Assembly (NCBI GenBank): GCA_017883235.1
Contig: JADGNY010000060.1
Location: forward strand, 1 to 39,489
Direction: 5' to 3'
Source of the DNA: Thermoanaerobaculia bacterium
Lineage (GTDB): Bacteria > Acidobacteriota > Thermoanaerobaculia > Gp7-AA8
Length of the DNA: 39,489 nucleotides
Shown here: positions 22,341 through 31,280 of the stretch, piece after piece
How positions within the stretch are numbered: the first letter of the stretch is position 1
Layout of the letters: every line of letters begins with the position of its first letter
Program-made: the position numbers and the translations under genes
The notes under the pieces: model-generated
The model's database searches: none
Told to the model about the DNA's origin: nothing
Seen by the model: only the letters and a program-made list of their open reading frames with translations

Positions 22341-23573
22341 TTGCCCACCTTTCCCGGCGTTGACTACATGGATATCGATTCGCTCTTCTCCGAGGAAGAG
22401 CTGATGGTGCGTCAGACCGTCCGCGATTTCGTGGACGATGAGGTGATCCCCATCATCGAAGAGGCCAACCGCGAAGAGAAAATGCCGATGCATCTCATCC
22501 CGAAGATGGCCGCGATGGGCCTCTTCGGCCCGACGATCAAGGACTACGACCTCCCCGGCCTGAACAATGTAGCGTACGGCCTGATCATGCAGGAGCTGGA
22601 GCGGGGCGATTCCGGCCTTCGATCCTTCGCCTCGGTGCAGTCGGGGCTGGTGATGTACCCGATCTACACCTACGGTTCCCAAGAACAGCGCGACTACTGG
22701 ATCCCGAAGCTCGCGGCCGGCGAGAAGATCGGCTGTTTCGGCCTGACCGAGCCCGACTTCGGCTCGAATCCGGGCGGCATGCGCACCTACGCGCGCAAGG
22801 ACGGCGATTCGTGGGTGCTGAACGGCGCCAAGGCGTGGATCACCAACGGCTCGATCGCCGACGTCGCCGTCGTCTGGGCGAAGCACGATGGCGTCATCCG
22901 CGGATTCCTGGTCGAGAAGGACACGCCCGGCTTTTCCACCGCCTATCACATGGGCAAGTTCTCGCTGCGCGCCTCGGTTACGTCGCAGCTTTTCTTTTCC
23001 GACTGCCGTATCCCGCTGGAGAACGTGCTGCCGGAGACGAACGGTATCAAGTATCCGCTCGGCTGCCTGACGCAGGCTCGCTACGGCATCGCCTGGGGTG
23101 GTCTCGGAGCGGCCATGTCCGTTTACGAGACGGCGCGGACCTACGCGAAGTCGCGCATCCAGTTCGGCGGCCAGCCGATCGCGTCGCATCAGCTCGTGCA
23201 GAACAAGCTGGCCTGGATGATCACCGAGATCACGAAGGGGCAGCTACTGGCGCTGCAGATGGGGCGTCTCAAAGATCAGGGGAAACTGAAACCGCATCAT
23301 GTGTCGATGGGAAAGATGAACAACGTGAACATCGCGCTCGAATGCGCCCGCTCGGCCCGCGACATCCTCGGCGCAAACGGGATCAGCGACGAATATCCCA
23401 TCATCCGCCACATGCTGAACCTCGAGTCGGTGAAGACCTACGAGGGGACGCATGACATCCACAACCTCATCATCGGCGAAGCGGTGACGGGGATCCCCGC
23501 GTACAACCCGCCGATGTCGGCGAAGGACGAGCGCGAAGCGACGGCGCGGCGGGAAGCGGCGACGGCGAAGTAG
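22341..23573 (+). CDS. gcdH: Glutaryl-CoA dehydrogenase-type acyl-CoA dehydrogenase
   Basis: GCDH oxidises and decarboxylates glutaryl-CoA to crotonyl-CoA in lysine, tryptophan or aromatic degradation, using FAD. The 410-aa product has the full acyl-CoA dehydrogenase fold. The specific signatures are present: R94 in GDSGLRSFASVQS (the glutarate-binding arginine) and catalytic E368 in TYEGTHDIH, both at the positions of human GCDH. FAD-site motifs (GCFGLTEPDFGSNPGGM, KAWITNGSIADV) are intact. The start is a TTG: AGGAG lies 7 nt upstream, and the next ATG is nine codons in. A nondecarboxylating variant cannot be ruled out from sequence. Confidence 0.92.
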   Translation: MPTFPGVDYMDIDSLFSEEELMVRQTVRDFVDDEVIPIIEEANREEKMPMHLIPKMAAMGLFGPTIKDYDLPGLNNVAYGLIMQELERGDSGLRSFASVQSGLVMYPIYTYGSQEQRDYWIPKLAAGEKIGCFGLTEPDFGSNPGGMRTYARKDGDSWVLNGAKAWITNGSIADVAVVWAKHDGVIRGFLVEKDTPGFSTAYHMGKFSLRASVTSQLFFSDCRIPLENVLPETNGIKYPLGCLTQARYGIAWGGLGAAMSVYETARTYAKSRIQFGGQPIASHQLVQNKLAWMITEITKGQLLALQMGRLKDQGKLKPHHVSMGKMNNVNIALECARSARDILGANGISDEYPIIRHMLNLESVKTYEGTHDIHNLIIGEAVTGIPAYNPPMSAKDEREATARREAATAK

Positions 23574-23577
23574 ATTC

Positions 23578-23703
23578 TGCCAAGCGCCGGCACAGACAAG
23601 AGTGTCTGTGCCACATCGGTTCTGCCTGGCTCAAAACCACTGCCTGTCACTTACAGCAGGGCAAATGTGGCACAGACACTCTTGTCTGTGCCGGCGCTTG
23701 GCA
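23578..23703. repeat. Perfect 38-bp inverted repeat with self-palindromic arms
   Basis: Arms at 23578-23615 and 23666-23703 are exact reverse complements over 38 bp, with a 50-bp spacer. Each arm contains the smaller palindrome GGCACAGACA-AGAG-TGTCTGTGCC, so it can form either one long cruciform or two short hairpins. It fills the space between convergent gcdH and hupE (5 and 1 bp from their stops) and probably also terminates both. Confidence 0.95.
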
Positions 23704-23704
23704 C

Positions 23705-24427
23705 TCACATTCGAGGCAACAGAGCGGCGGAAATGCGCTGAATCGACCAGTAGAGACCTACGGCCGCAATCATGAGCGAGCCGGGCACGACAATGCGCTG
23801 CCGGTACCACGGCCTCTTGCGGAAGGGCAGCCCGAATGCCAGAAACGCCGCCAGAATGACGGTGAGCTGGCCGCACTCCACTCCCAGATTGAAGGAGAGC
23901 AGCGCGGGAACAAACTCGGAGCGCGGGAGGCCGATCTCCGTCAGAACCCCGGCGAAGCCCATCCCGTGGAGAAGGCCGAAACAGAAAACGACGACCGGCC
24001 GCCAGGCATGCAGCCTGGCAGTGAAGACGTTCTCGACGGCCACATAGACGATCGAGAGCGCAATGAGCGGCTCCACGATACGGGGAGAAAGGGAAACGAC
24101 GCCGTAGACGGTGAGCGCCAGCGTGATGGTATGCGCCAGGGTGAAGGCGGAAACCTGCCACAGGACCGGCTTGAGGTCGACCGCGAGAAGAAAGATCCCG
24201 AGCACGAAGAGCACGTGATCCAGGCCTCGGGGGAGGATGTGCGTGTAGCCGAGGACATGCGCTGTCCCGCTCGCGGGTCCCGGGATGTCGAGCAGCGCCT
24301 TGGCGCAACGATAGAAACGCTCACGCCCGGGAGCCGCCGACTGCCCGTTCTTGTTCCGCTGGTCGATGATCCTCTCGAGCCCTTCGTCCCTGAGATAGTC
24401 TTCGAACTTCTGGGCCTCGAGCGCCAC
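23705..24427 (-). pseudogene. HupE/UreJ-type membrane protein, 5'-eroded
   Basis: Six or so membrane helices with LGYTHILPRGLDHVLFVLGIFLL, SAFTLAHTITLAL, VENVFTAR and CFGLLHGMGFAG identify the HupE_UreJ_2 family (metal transport associated). The last 240 residues are intact. Full-length relatives have a signal peptide and a periplasmic domain of about 100 or more residues before FEDYLRDEGLERII, and these are missing. The GTG at 24427 is only the first possible start. Coding-like sequence (PLGGDHQSNPYPVALEAQKF) continues upstream of it in frame and then runs into a GCCAGGCCTTCG repeat, which marks the break. Probably non-functional or translated from a remodelled start. Confidence 0.7.
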
Positions 24428-24460
24428 CGGGTACGGATTGCTCTGATGGTCCCCTCCCAG

Positions 24461-24539
24461 TGGTGCCAGGCCTTCGTTCTTGGATGCCGAGTGGTGCCAG
24501 GCCTTCGTTTTTCGCTAGAAAATCGAAGGCCTGGCACCC
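24461..24539. repeat. GCCAGGCCTTCG palindrome: one full and one half copy
   Basis: A half copy TGGTGCCAGGCCTTCG lies at 24461-24476. A full palindrome follows at 24492-24539: the left arm starts with the same 16 bases and the right arm is its complement, around a short centre containing CTAG. The same family recurs at 32245-32289. Confidence 0.88.
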
Positions 24540-24615
24540 ATCGACTCCGTCGACTTCCGACTTCGAGTCCGATGCCAGGAGGCGTTGGGCAAAGTTCTGG
24601 CATGATCATCCGGCT

Positions 24616-25083
24616 ATGGACCTCAGCGCCGTTCACATTCACCTGGCCATCAACCACTCGCCGCTGTACGCGGAGCTGTTCGCGCTCTGCCTGATCATCT
24701 TCGGATTATGGAAAGCGAGGCGTGAATTCGTCACGGCGGCGCTGGTCGTCGCCATCATCGCCGCGCTCTGCGGCATCGCCGCCGACCTGACGGGCGACAA
24801 AGCGGCCGATTTCGTGAAGAAAGCCAACCCTCCGATCGCGGGAGTCGATACGAAACTGATCGGAGAACACGACGATTCCGCCGGTTGGTTCGTCATCGTC
24901 TCGTGCATCACCGGCGTCCTCGCCATCGTCGCGCTGTTCATCGGCCACCGCCGCGGAACTCGCCCGCGCTGGCTGGAGGTGGTTATCGCGATCGCCATCC
25001 TGCTCTGCCTCGCCGTCGCCGCCCGCACCGCGCTCCTCGGCGGTCGAATTCATCACCCGGAAGTGCGGGCGGTTTCGAGCTGA
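24616..25083 (+). CDS. Small four-helix membrane protein, DUF2231-like
   Basis: The 155-aa product has four predicted membrane segments (about 14-32, 38-57, 88-110, 117-138). HIHLAINHSPL near the start, ADLTGDKAADF after the second helix and IGEHDDSAGW before the third resemble the conserved His, TG and HE positions of DUF2231-like membrane proteins, a group common in Acidobacteriota. Function is unknown. The ATG at 24616 is chosen because homology-like sequence begins there; upstream codons come from the repeat. Confidence 0.72.
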   Translation: MDLSAVHIHLAINHSPLYAELFALCLIIFGLWKARREFVTAALVVAIIAALCGIAADLTGDKAADFVKKANPPIAGVDTKLIGEHDDSAGWFVIVSCITGVLAIVALFIGHRRGTRPRWLEVVIAIAILLCLAVAARTALLGGRIHHPEVRAVSS

Positions 25084-25233
25084 GTACGGCTCGCCCGAAG
25101 CTACGAGACTTGAGGCCACATCTTCGTCTCCTCCAAAGACGCGCTCTACGATCCGTAGCGATACTTTCCATTCCGAGGAGTTCGGAGACCGCTTTTCTCC
25201 ACGTATCGCAGATTCCTCGGCTGTTCCATTGAT

Positions 25234-25248
25234 CCGAGGGATCCTCGG
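25234..25248. repeat. CCGAGG-GAT-CCTCGG hairpin before RAYT fragment
   Basis: A perfect 6-bp stem lies 7 bp upstream of the RAYT fragment start, and further CCGAGG/CCTCGG words lie at about 25175-25225. Position and form resemble the REP palindromes that accompany RAYT genes. Confidence 0.6.
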
Positions 25249-25255
25249 CGGTGCT

Positions 25256-25342
25256 ATGGCACGACCGTTACGACTCGAGTTTCCTGACGCTCTCTATCAC
25301 GCGCTGTCCGTTAACGATTTGATCAAGGTCGGGATCAGTTAA
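25256..25342 (+). pseudogene. RAYT (REP-associated tyrosine transposase), N-terminal fragment
   Basis: The reading MARPLRLEFPDALYHAL is the very conserved beginning of RAYT/Y1 (IS200-like) transposases (usually MARPLRxEFPGAxYHV). Homology stops after about 16 codons and a TAA follows at 25340-25342. The HUH motif, catalytic Tyr and the rest of the gene are absent. It may be the head of the same gene whose tail lies at 27838-28108, split by the intervening genes, but the middle is missing. Confidence 0.8.
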
Positions 25343-25894
25343 CACAGACACCTCCAGACCGCCAACGTTTAAAGCTCACCCGCACGAACCGCGACGCGCG
25401 GAAGCGTACGTCTTGCTGCGGCAAGTTGCGGCTCCAAGGTCAACTCTCTTTGTCGAGCGCAAATCCGCATGAGTTCGTCACGGGTTGTGCAGGCACGACT
25501 TCTCGATCGGTGGCGCTGCTCGTGACAGGCGTGGCGCTCCTGACGCTCCTCGAAACTAACGAATTCCAGGGAATTAATAGCATTCTCGGTTTGAGATACC
25601 TGGAATTCGCCAAGCGCCGCGACGAGTTGTAGCAACCGTCGGATCAGGGTCACGACCACCAAACACGCGGTCTTCGATTCTCTTCCGCGACTCTTTGGTA
25701 ACGAGATCCGTATCCACCAGCGATTAGGTTGCCAGGGAGCCCGCTCTCTCTGAATCACGTCCCACGGCGATCAACAATCGAAAGAAGGACAAAGTTGCCC
25801 AGAGTCCCGCGTGCACTACAGCGATACTACCGCCGTTCAAGAGAACTCCGAAACACTTCACGGCATATTTACTAACACATAGAAAGGATTAGAC

Positions 25895-27424
25895 ATGCGT
25901 CAACTTCTCAATGCTACTCGCCTGCGCCTCGCTGCGTCGCTACTGCTGCTGCTCAGCACCGGTCTCTCCCTCCCTGCCTTCGCGTGTAGAACAGGAGATC
26001 CTGGATTCGGCTCAGGTAATGACCTCAATGACTACGGCGCGATTATGCTCGATACTGATGATTCGAACTGCGCTCAGAATGCACTGTACGCATTAACTGC
26101 CAAAGTGCAAGCGACTCTGACGGATCCGAACGCTTTTCATGGATATCTCGATGGCTACCTTGTCGCTATCATGTTTGCCTCAGTTCAACGACTAGGCGCC
26201 AATGGCTGGGCCTCAAAGACTCTCGACGATCTGCTCGTGCAAGTAGAGCAGCGATACTTACCGACCAGGGTAAAACCTTATGGGATGTGCGGGAATGACC
26301 CGCAGTTGAGTACTTGCATGGATGTTGACATGGCCGGCGCGGCCGCGTATGCGTGGATGGCGGGCTATGAGGCTCACAGAATGCGAGATGCCACCTTCTT
26401 CACGAACCAGGCGGATTCGTATCTTCACACCGCGATGTTAGACACCTGCCTCTTCGACCTCTCAGCGTTTATGAATAGCGGCGGGAGAACACTTTGCGGG
26501 GGCTCTGTTTATGGACTCACGCATGATGTTGCCGGTGCGACCGTTGGCGTCGGTAGCGGCACGTCGGTGGCCATGCCCCTGAATCACCAGATCGAGAATC
26601 CGAATTACGGCTTCGGGTTGATGACATCGGCGGCGTCGGCCGTGGAGGGCATGTTACTGGCAGGCCATGACTTTCAATTTACAAATGACGAAAAGATCAT
26701 TGCTGGGGCGCTCTTTGCGGAGATTCAAGCACGCGTAGACCCTACAAGCGGGAATTACACGTGGACGTGCGCCGCGCCTGTACTCGTCAACGGCGTTTGG
26801 ACTGGCAGCTACACAGCCGACTGCGGAGACACTCTTACGGTCTACCCCGGCTACAGTCCGAACGACTATGGTCTGTACGACTTCTATTTTAATAAAGGAT
26901 TCCCGATTCCTCCTGGCATCAACTATCAGTCGACGGGCCCGAACACTGGCTTATTTGATTATAACGGGCAGCAGGTGAGCGACTATGGGAGTTTTTTTGG
27001 TTTGGGTCGATATGTGACGTATGTGACACTCGCGAAGACGTGGGTCGATCAATTGCCGGCGATGATGCCTTACAATCGCAACCCGCCGCAGGGATACTTG
27101 GATGGGATTACGTCAGCCGGAGTCGCTGAGGGTTGGGCGTGCGACCCGGATATGCCCTCAGGCAATGGCGACGGTGCTGGTGGTGGCCGGGGCCTGCCGG
27201 TCGATCTCTATGACTCCGACTGGAACTTTATCGCCCATGCCTACGGCAATCAGGCCAGTGAGACCGCGGTCAACACGCGGTGCGGAGACGGAACGGCCCA
27301 TAGGTTCGGGATTCAGCTTCCTGCGTGGACGAAGGGTAAGGCAATTACAGCCTATGGTCTTGATTACACGTGGCTAGGGTTTACGCAGTTGCCCTGCCTT
27401 CAGAGCCCGCAGTGCTCCTGGTGA
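25895..27424 (+). CDS. Secreted protein of unknown function, 509 aa
   Basis: AGGATT lies just before the ATG. A signal peptide (LRLAASLLLLLSTGLSLPAFA, cleavage after A30) leads into a mature protein starting CRTG. The region about 55-400 is mostly helical with Cys pairs and aromatic clusters, without a family I recognise. Residues about 400-490 resemble the short beta domain often appended to bacterial surface proteins (GYLDGITSAGVAEGWACDPD ... DLYDSDWNFIAHAYGNQ ... RFGIQLP). GC content is lower than the core genes and transposase debris lies on both sides, so it is probably acquired cargo. Confidence 0.75.
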   Translation: MRQLLNATRLRLAASLLLLLSTGLSLPAFACRTGDPGFGSGNDLNDYGAIMLDTDDSNCAQNALYALTAKVQATLTDPNAFHGYLDGYLVAIMFASVQRLGANGWASKTLDDLLVQVEQRYLPTRVKPYGMCGNDPQLSTCMDVDMAGAAAYAWMAGYEAHRMRDATFFTNQADSYLHTAMLDTCLFDLSAFMNSGGRTLCGGSVYGLTHDVAGATVGVGSGTSVAMPLNHQIENPNYGFGLMTSAASAVEGMLLAGHDFQFTNDEKIIAGALFAEIQARVDPTSGNYTWTCAAPVLVNGVWTGSYTADCGDTLTVYPGYSPNDYGLYDFYFNKGFPIPPGINYQSTGPNTGLFDYNGQQVSDYGSFFGLGRYVTYVTLAKTWVDQLPAMMPYNRNPPQGYLDGITSAGVAEGWACDPDMPSGNGDGAGGGRGLPVDLYDSDWNFIAHAYGNQASETAVNTRCGDGTAHRFGIQLPAWTKGKAITAYGLDYTWLGFTQLPCLQSPQCSW

Positions 27425-27540
27425 ACTGGCCACCAGCAACGAAGGATCAATAGGTTGCGGGAGTCGCGGTCTGGGGCGCGACTCCCGCTTCTATTATGAC
27501 GACCGTGAGCCATGGCGGTCGTGGTCGACCGCCAAGCTTG

Positions 27541-27784
27541 GTGCACTTCACTCCGACGAGCAGCTCATGGCTCAACATGGTCGAACGATTCTTTCGCGAC
27601 CTCACCACAAAGCGCCTCGTCGCGGCGTCTTCACCAGCGTTCAGGATCCGGAACTCGCCCTTCACGACTACGTACGCATCCACAACCAGAACCCGAACCC
27701 TTCATCTGGACCAAGACTGCCATCGACATTCCTCAGAAGGTCACACGCGCCAGGGAAGTGGTGGATAAATACCGATCTGAATGA
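27541..27784 (+). pseudogene. IS630-family transposase, C-terminal remnant
   Basis: Three frames must be joined to read it. VHFTPTSSSWLNMVERFF begins at 27541, RRGVFTSVQDPELALHDYV is in a second frame, and FIWTKTAIDIPQKVTRAREV is in a third, ending at 27784. In order these match the end of IS630-type DDE transposases: the TPxxSPxLNxVE-like segment with the catalytic Glu, then the HNQNPKPFxW tail. Two frameshifts and a missing N-terminus make it dead. Confidence 0.85.
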
Positions 27785-27837
27785 CGCACTACACTAAGTA
27801 GCCCGGGTGTTGCGATGGCAGGAGCCCGCCGACTCGA

Positions 27838-28108
27838 TTGCGCGTGTGCAGTCGTGCATCTCAGCTTCAACGGGAAGGCCCGCGCAACGTGATCCACGAA
27901 GATCATAGACCTAAGGAGTCGAGGCGGCAGGAACGCTACGCGGGCCGGCCGAAGATGGGCCACATTGTTCAGACGGTAGCGAAAGGATTCGGTGTCTCCG
28001 CTGGCGAGGTGAGAGGCCGGCGCCGTCGGTGAGGCGCGCAAGGTCGGGGCATGGCTGCGATGTTACGAAGGGACGCGGACGCGGCGGGAGATTGGAGGCG
28101 GTCTGCGG
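27838..28108 (+). pseudogene. RAYT, C-terminal remnant with frameshift
   Basis: The frame from 27838 ends RPKMGHIVQTVAKGFGVSAG followed by EVRGRRRR and TGA. Shifting by one base continues EARKVGAWLRCYEGTRTRRE then IGGGLR. Together these are the DnaA-like helix-turn-helix tail of RAYTs (GRPxxxxIVxAVAxxFGVS...RGRRR.NEARKVA.WL.R). The catalytic part is missing. Confidence 0.75.
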
Positions 28109-28180
28109 ATCAACTGTCCCGGGAGAATCAGAGCCCGTGGTGATCGCCGGCTTGCGCGCGTATTCCCTCAGAGCGATGTC

Positions 28181-30058
28181 CTACCTTTGAGTGGCAACGA
28201 GAAATCGGCCGAGCCGTCGACGCACAGGATAGTGAGCGTTTATCCACGCCATAATCCGAGGAATGCGCGCGCTGTTGGCAACGCCATCCATGGTTCCGAG
28301 TTCCTTCTGCCCCTCCAGAACGACGAATGCAGGCGGTTGTCGCTGAAGCTCAGCCAATGCCTCCTTCGTCAGTCCGCGTGTCGAGAGCATTGCGATATCC
28401 GGGCAGCGTGTAGCAGGACGCCGGTTGAGAAAGTAATACAACGCGCGTTCCCCTGAAACATCAAAGACAGTGCTTCCGGGTGATGAGTTTGCCTGTGAAA
28501 ACTGATCCAACGCTGAGAGATCTGCCGCGTTCTCGGGATAGGTCCACAACCCGCGGCCCGTCACTAGAGGGTAGTGAACGAGGCCCACGTGAGCCTGGCG
28601 AGCACGCCACCCGGTGACAAAAAGCATGGATGACGCGACATTGGCACGGACCTCGAGGTACGCATCCAGCGGAGGAAGCATCAAGAAGACAACGATCGAC
28701 ATGAGCACGGGTTTGGAGCGGATAGACAAGAGCAAGGGCTCGATCACGAAAGCCACGATCGCGATTCCAAGAAGGGGAACGCCGAAACGAGTGTGACTCC
28801 AGCTGCACCGACCCGCTGCGGTTCGAAAAACGGCTGTTGACATCGCAGCAATTACGAAGACTTGGCTCGCTCGACGAAGGTTGCCACGAGCGCATTCACG
28901 GAAGCATAGGGCGAACAGGAGTCCGAACAGAACGGGAGGCAGGTAGTATCGAGCTGGCTCAGATCCGATCCAGCGCCACAGCTCGATCGGATGAACAATC
29001 AAGGTTGCGGTTGGGGGCTCCTTCGCAGGCAAGGACCACGTGGCATCGATAGCGCGAGGAATCGTTACGAATGAGTCGGATACGAACATGCCAAGATCAG
29101 CACGGCAGCACAGGAGCACGACGATGGGAGCGAGGAGAGCCCCGACCCCAATCAGAACGATCTCCTTCGCCGAACAGACTCGAATCAGCCAGAAGACGAT
29201 CAAACAGCCAGTCGTGGCGGTGACTGCGTACACGCCAACGTCGAGACTCCAGAGCACGCCGAGCGTGCTGGCCACGGCAGCGAGGAACAGCGCCGGGCGA
29301 GACCGGCGCCGCACAAAATGCAGCAGACATAGAGTCGCGAGAAGCAGAGGCGCCAACCTGAAGTATGGAAAGGATGGAACAAGGCCTGCCCCGATTGCAC
29401 ACAGGCCCCCAACGACTGCTGCGAAAACGCCCCAGCCCGTTATGGCCACCTCCGCCGCGATCGGAACCATGAGCGCTACGGTTACGGCGTCGAGGACCGT
29501 CTCAACCCGGCGCGTCTTGAGCGGCGAAGGCCTCGAACCGAGCGCCAGCGCGTCTAATCCGCCGTCCGTCGCAAACCCATGCAGAAAAAATATGTCCCTA
29601 TAGGGCCGCCCTCCCGTTCGAAGAACCGATGCTGGGCTCAGATGCTCGCCCTCGTGAAACATGTCCATGAAGCTGAATGGATGATCGTGTACAACTGCCA
29701 TGACCCCGGCGACCAGGATCGACCCGATCAACACCCGCCCGCGTCTCAGCTCCCGACGATCCGCATCAGAGCAACTCGGCTCGGGAATCTCGCGCTTCAG
29801 GAGAGCGGCAGAGCCCAAAGCCCCAGCGACCGACAATAGCAGCGTCAACATGACGGCAAAATAGTCGTAGCCCTTCGGGTAGTGTGCCACGCTGATCGCA
29901 CCTATGCCTTCTGTTGGGGCACGAAAACAGGTTCGGAAGTAAGGGGAAATCGCGATGGCGAGAATCGAACCCAACATTGCACCCGCGATGAGCGTGACGC
30001 CGCTCGCTGCCCGCAAGCGGCGTATATAGCCAGAATTGAGAAGGCGCTGTTTGAGCAT
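28181..30058 (-). CDS. GT-C-like multi-pass membrane protein, 625 aa
   Basis: About twelve hydrophobic segments span residues 20-470, followed by a soluble C-terminal domain (about 480-625: STVFDVSGERALYYFLNRRPATRCPD ... PPAFVVLEGQ). The first extracytoplasmic loop contains FHEGEHLSPASVLRTGGRPYRDIFFLHG, resembling the acidic loop of GT-C glycosyltransferases (lipid-linked sugar donors). A polyprenyl-phosphate-dependent sugar transferase is the likeliest role, but no donor or acceptor can be named. It lies inside the mobile island and has no obvious partner gene; no Shine-Dalgarno is visible. Confidence 0.7.
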   Translation of the reverse strand: MLKQRLLNSGYIRRLRAASGVTLIAGAMLGSILAIAISPYFRTCFRAPTEGIGAISVAHYPKGYDYFAVMLTLLLSVAGALGSAALLKREIPEPSCSDADRRELRRGRVLIGSILVAGVMAVVHDHPFSFMDMFHEGEHLSPASVLRTGGRPYRDIFFLHGFATDGGLDALALGSRPSPLKTRRVETVLDAVTVALMVPIAAEVAITGWGVFAAVVGGLCAIGAGLVPSFPYFRLAPLLLATLCLLHFVRRRSRPALFLAAVASTLGVLWSLDVGVYAVTATTGCLIVFWLIRVCSAKEIVLIGVGALLAPIVVLLCCRADLGMFVSDSFVTIPRAIDATWSLPAKEPPTATLIVHPIELWRWIGSEPARYYLPPVLFGLLFALCFRECARGNLRRASQVFVIAAMSTAVFRTAAGRCSWSHTRFGVPLLGIAIVAFVIEPLLLSIRSKPVLMSIVVFLMLPPLDAYLEVRANVASSMLFVTGWRARQAHVGLVHYPLVTGRGLWTYPENAADLSALDQFSQANSSPGSTVFDVSGERALYYFLNRRPATRCPDIAMLSTRGLTKEALAELQRQPPAFVVLEGQKELGTMDGVANSARIPRIMAWINAHYPVRRRLGRFLVATQR

Positions 30059-30777
30059 GGGAAAGGCCGGTCAGCAGATGAACGATGACGAGAAATACGA
30101 TGCCGTGGGCAATGAAATCACGGCTTATTCGCCTCGAAACGAGTTAAGCAGCGCGGACGCGGATCTCGTTCACTTACGATGGCCGCGGTGTTCAGCAGCG
30201 GGATGAAGCAATATTCGGTGATCACGAAGCGACGCTGCACGCGATGCTACTGCTGGCCTGAGCATACAGCTGCGACACGATACCATGCAAAGATTGCCTC
30301 CTCGCTATCACAGGTGGTAACAGCGAGCTCGAGCTTGCCAGCGATGAGGTAGACAGGCTCGGCTTCCGACTCGTCGAAGAATGCTCGAAACATGGATGAA
30401 CGAGACGCGGACGGTGCGGCCCGCTGCGAAGTTACGCGCGATCGCTTCCCGATGACAGCTCGCGCGAGGCGCGCGATAGCACGCGCGACACGCGAAAAGA
30501 ACGCAATCACCTTACCCGGTCGGAGTCTGAGGCGTGTCATCAGGCGTCGTGACGATCGTCGGTTTGTAGAACGCGATGAACAACGGATGCGACGAGTCTG
30601 GCTGAGCCCAGTGCGAGGAGCCTACTCAACGCTGTCAGCGACCATCGAAGAACGTAGGATTTTGACCGCTCGGTCGACCATCTGAATTGTTCGTCGAAGA
30701 GTCCGAACTGAGCTTGGCGCCACCCTCGCCGAACCGCCGCGGGATGTCCGGCGCTGCCGAGCAGGCACACACAGTGC
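30059..30777. other. Gene-poor stretch in the mobile island
   Basis: I see no intact gene in these 719 bp. Codon structure is poor in all frames. A DUF3800-like N-terminus at 30247-30393 is the only recognisable piece. Confidence 0.5.
30247..30393 (-). pseudogene. Possible DUF3800 N-terminal remnant
   Basis: MFRAFFDESEAEPVYLIAGK resembles the start of DUF3800 proteins (MxRAYFDESG...xxxxxAGxxA), an RNase H-like family often found on mobile and defence islands. Only 48 codons remain and the usual continuation is absent. The match is short, so this is tentative. Confidence 0.35.
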
Positions 30778-31248
30778 TCACGGTGACCTCGTGAGGGTGG
30801 ACTTACGGGCCGCTACGGAACTGGCGCGGAGTGTGATCCAAAGCGATTCACGTCGGCACCCGATACACCGGACGGCCGCTGGCATTGTGCTCGCCGAATT
30901 TGTCGCGCCGCCCGAGTTTTTCGAACGAGGCGCGGCCGACTGAACTTCGATCGACGAAATCGGCGAGCCTACACCGGGACGCGCGTCAGGTGAAGAGTGC
31001 TCCGTTACGCTCGATCTTCGGCGTCTGTCACGCAAGCGCCGCTGACGCTCGCGGTTCGACTCACGTCCCGCATCGGTGTTGAGGTACCGCGCGTTTGCGT
31101 CGCGCGTCTGGCGAAGCCGAGCCTTGCGCCGACACGCCTTCGAACAGTGCGCCTGGCCCCGATCACAGGCTATGCACACGGAGAACATCGCGCGGCAGTG
31201 TCGGCAGTGGCGCATTCGCAAGCACGGATCGATCGCCTGATCTCTCAT
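30778..31248 (-). CDS. Zinc-ribbon protein of transposon-associated type
   Basis: The N-terminus CRHCRAMFSVCIACDRG followed by HCSKACRRKARLRQ shows three CxxC-type pairs, then a very basic helix (RESNRERQRRLRDRRRR) and a second CxxC (VRCIGCRRE). This layout (C..C...F..C..CDRG..YCS..CR..AR.....RY) is a small family I have seen near transposase genes in GC-rich soil bacteria. Its function is not established. The start is uncertain: 31248 and 31215 are both possible. Its 5' end abuts the truncated RAYT on the other strand, suggesting a rearrangement at that point. Confidence 0.5.
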   Translation of the reverse strand: MRDQAIDPCLRMRHCRHCRAMFSVCIACDRGQAHCSKACRRKARLRQTRDANARYLNTDAGRESNRERQRRLRDRRRRSSVTEHSSPDARPGVGSPISSIEVQSAAPRSKNSGGATNSASTMPAAVRCIGCRRESLWITLRASSVAARKSTLTRSP

Positions 31249-31280
31249 CGCTGGGGAATCTACCGCGCCTGCGGCGCGGG

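Larger units (their letters stand above)
25084..25894. other. Gene-poor stretch with transposase debris
   Basis: Apart from the RAYT N-terminal fragment at 25256-25342 and its hairpin, I see no supported gene in these 811 bp. A 129-codon minus-strand frame (25369-25758) has no recognisable motif and unusual composition. This stretch marks the left edge of the decayed mobile island. Confidence 0.6.

Noticed and set aside
25369-25758. 129-codon minus-strand frame between transposase debris
   Set aside because: No recognisable motif, odd composition, and no start signal.
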